From positions 62,001-126,000 of the forward strand of contig JAEYMU010000014.1 of the NCBI GenBank assembly GCA_023407175.1: 64,000 bases of DNA. Direction: 5' to 3'. Shown here piece by piece: positions 62,415 to 64,000 of the stretch. Numbering within the stretch: the first letter of the stretch is position 1; every line of letters begins with the position of its first letter. Made by a program: the position numbers and the translations under genes. The stretch comes from Bacillota bacterium. Lineage in GTDB: Bacteria; Bacillota_A; Clostridia; Lachnospirales; Lachnospiraceae. Under the pieces are notes generated by a model. It was given only the letters and a program-made list of their open reading frames with translations. It ran no database searches and was not told the DNA's origin.

Positions 62415-63497
62415 ATGGGAAAATTAAGAGTAGGTATCCTTGGTGGAACCGGAATGGTAGGCCAGCGTTTTATTGCTCTGCTGGAAAATCATCCCTGGTT
62501 TGAAGTTGTAACGGTAGCAGCAAGCCCGAGAAGTGCTGGAAAGACATATGAAGAGGCAGTGGGCAGCCGTTGGAAGATGACCACTCCGATGCCTGAAGGC
62601 GTAAAAAAGCTTATTGTAAAAAACGTAAATGAAGTGGATGAGGTCAGCGCAGGTGTTGATTTCGTATTTAGTGCCGTAGATATGACAAAGGATGAAATCA
62701 AAGCAATTGAAGAGGCGTATGCAAAGACAGAGACGCCCGTAGTATCCAATAACAGTGCTCACAGATGGACACCCGATGTTCCGATGGTGGTTCCGGAGCT
62801 TAATCCGGAGCATTTGGAGGTAATTGCCGCTCAGAAGAGCCGCCTTGGAACAAAGAGAGGCTTTATTGTAGTAAAGCCCAACTGCTCCATCCAGAGCTAT
62901 ACACCGGCACTTCATGCATTGAAGGAATTCGGTCCCAAGCTTGTGGTTGCCACAACCTATCAGGCGATATCCGGTGCCGGCAAGAACTTTGCAGACTGGC
63001 CGGAGATGGTGGACAATGTCATTCCTTATATCGGAGGAGAAGAAGAGAAGAGCGAGCAGGAGCCGCTTCGCATCTGGGGTAAGGTAGTGGACGGACAGAT
63101 CGTGAAAGCGCAGGAGCCGGTTATTACCACACAGTGCATCCGTGTACCCGTGACAGACGGACATACAGCGGCAGTATTCGTAAACTTTGAGAAGAAACCG
63201 ACCAAGGAAGAGATTTTAAAGGCCTGGTCAGAATTTAAGGGACTTCCTCAGGAGCTTGAATTACCCAGTGCGCCAAAGCAGTTCATCAAGTATTTTAAAG
63301 AAGATAACCGTCCACAGGCAAAGCTGGATCGCGATTATGAAAACGGTATGGGCGTATGCTTTGGAAGACTTCGCGAAGACAAGGTATTTGATTACAAATT
63401 CGTAGGTCTGTCACATAATACCGTACGAGGTGCCGCAGGCGGTGCGGTTCTTATCGCAGAGCTTTTGAAGGCACAGGGGTATATTACGGAGAAATAG
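62415..63497 (+). CDS. asd: Aspartate-semialdehyde dehydrogenase, archaeal/fungal-type branch
   Basis: A 360-residue enzyme that reduces aspartyl phosphate to aspartate semialdehyde for lysine, threonine and methionine synthesis. The NADP site is GILGGTGMVGQRFIALL, the catalytic cysteine is in VKPNCSIQSYTPAL, and the substrate histidine is in VTDGHTAAVFV. Length and the PNCSIQ form fit the archaeal/fungal-like branch rather than the 330-residue usC type. GGAGG precedes the ATG. It is monocistronic with its own promoter and terminator. Confidence 0.94.
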   Translation: MGKLRVGILGGTGMVGQRFIALLENHPWFEVVTVAASPRSAGKTYEEAVGSRWKMTTPMPEGVKKLIVKNVNEVDEVSAGVDFVFSAVDMTKDEIKAIEEAYAKTETPVVSNNSAHRWTPDVPMVVPELNPEHLEVIAAQKSRLGTKRGFIVVKPNCSIQSYTPALHALKEFGPKLVVATTYQAISGAGKNFADWPEMVDNVIPYIGGEEEKSEQEPLRIWGKVVDGQIVKAQEPVITTQCIRVPVTDGHTAAVFVNFEKKPTKEEILKAWSEFKGLPQELELPSAPKQFIKYFKEDNRPQAKLDRDYENGMGVCFGRLREDKVFDYKFVGLSHNTVRGAAGGAVLIAELLKAQGYITEK

Positions 63498-63531
63498 GCT
63501 GATTTATTTATAACAAAGGGATATTTGCAGA

Positions 63532-63569
63532 ATAAGGGGTACGTCGCATACGACGTGCCCCTTATCTTA
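63532..63569. terminator. Bidirectional terminator between asd and the convergent gene
   Basis: ATAAGGGGTACGTCG (63532-63546) pairs with CGACGTGCCCCTTAT (63551-63565), one T-G wobble, loop CATA, then CTTATCTT. The A/T flanks allow use from both sides. Confidence 0.85.
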
Positions 63570-63571
63570 TC

Positions 63572-64000
63572 TTATTCTTCATTGAATAAATACCGGATAA
63601 ATTCAATTGTGTTATCCTTATTCTGAGCATTGATTACAATGCCGAGTATATAGGGGTCGGTATTATCCGCATAGCTCTGGTACAGCTTTGTGTCGGTCAG
63701 ATAAATCCCGTAAACCTTCTTTTGCGAGTCATCCTCTGTATCCGTGAGATAGAAATGGTCGGTTAAGGAACTGTAGATGTCTGTCGGCAGCTGGTCCGAT
63801 AGCTCAAAGAACATCCCACTATAGGCATAGTCTTTAAATATCGATTCCGGAGCGATGATAGCATCAATCTCCTTTGCCTGAATGTAGGTTACCAGGACCT
63901 GCCTCATCGTGGCAGTATATTGATCGTCTACACCAAAAGAAAAGGTGGTATTAAGCTCTATGGTTTCACGTTCCGGATTTAAGGCAAGCTTTTTTGAAAA
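63572..64000 (-). CDS. C-terminal part of an unassigned, possibly binding-protein-like product
   Basis: An open frame of 142 codons on the minus strand runs off the right edge with no start inside the window; an internal ATG at 63907 is not a likely start because the frame continues upstream (FSFGVDDQYTATM). The segment contains VTYIQAKEIDAIIAPESIFK, a long acidic middle (LTDTEDDSQKKVYG) and ends NTIEFIRYLFNEE. The pattern of a deduced binding site followed by a terminal helix recalls extracellular solute-binding folds, but no family is clear. The stop is at 63572. Confidence 0.6.
   Translation of the reverse strand, partial: FSKKLALNPERETIELNTTFSFGVDDQYTATMRQVLVTYIQAKEIDAIIAPESIFKDYAYSGMFFELSDQLPTDIYSSLTDHFYLTDTEDDSQKKVYGIYLTDTKLYQSYADNTDPYILGIVINAQNKDNTIEFIRYLFNEE

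Overview
The window looks like a chromosome segment from an endospore-forming, low-GC Firmicute of the Clostridia, most likely a Lachnospiraceae-type anaerobe. Supporting signs are strong AGGAGG ribosome binding sites, frequent TTG and GTG starts, an alpha/beta-type small acid-soluble spore protein, a CotH-family protein, clostridial domain families (DUF1385, DUF4364, a DUF6145-like protein) and core gene order such as tig-clpP-clpX and prmC-prfA. I see no rRNA, tRNA, transposase, integrase, prophage or CRISPR array.

Layout. 1-7.5 kb holds the tail of a TetR regulator, an HxxxD-type acyltransferase/condensation-like protein, a CBS-domain membrane protein, a cysteine- and proline-rich choice-of-anchor A protein, a DJ-1 protein, a sodium:alanine symporter and a spore protein. 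7.7-17.8 kb is mostly housekeeping: glmM, tig-clpP-clpX-ysxC with no lon at this locus, then on the minus strand DUF4364, a YhcC-like radical SAM protein and malic enzyme, then rho. 18.4-22.6 kb is an inserted-looking operon: a NitT/TauT-type ABC transporter plus a radical SAM protein with an unusual cysteine spacing. It separates rho from rpmE-DUF1385-prmC-prfA. 26.8-35.8 kb carries a PHP phosphatase and a YesM/YesN two-component system flanking an oligosaccharide-type ABC importer, then MgtC. 35.8-39.2 kb has a TetR regulator with visible operators, a methyltransferase, a membrane protein, and a sigma factor with a membrane partner. 39.5-47.8 kb has CotH, a SpoU RNA methylase, a VTC polyphosphate-polymerase-like protein with DUF4956, NfeD, an LTA-synthase-like protein and a patatin-like lipase.

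48.1-57.8 kb is a ten-gene catabolic cluster on one strand. It comprises a LacI regulator with a cre-type site upstream, a NitT/TauT-type ABC importer, a PreA-like flavin/iron-sulfur reductase, a DapA/NanA-type lyase, a Gfo/Idh oxidoreductase, a sugar isomerase, a YhcH protein and a ribokinase-family kinase. The combination points to uptake and breakdown of a sugar-linked or ring-containing small molecule that I cannot name. The window ends with a nitroreductase, argF, two small proteins, coaX-dusB, asd and the 3' end of a convergent gene.

The most unusual feature is in the gaps between genes. Many carry strong RNA-like structures just upstream of start codons. These include a 74-base two-hairpin element present twice with 70 matching positions, related hairpin leaders at 49.1, 55.4 and 56.4 kb, three multi-branched elements of about 100-146 bases closed by perfect or near-perfect terminal stems (27.7, 39.25 and 46.4 kb), a 92-base tandem repeat at 41.9 kb, and decoy Shine-Dalgarno hairpins before tig and ysxC. 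These have not been matched to any known RNA family here.
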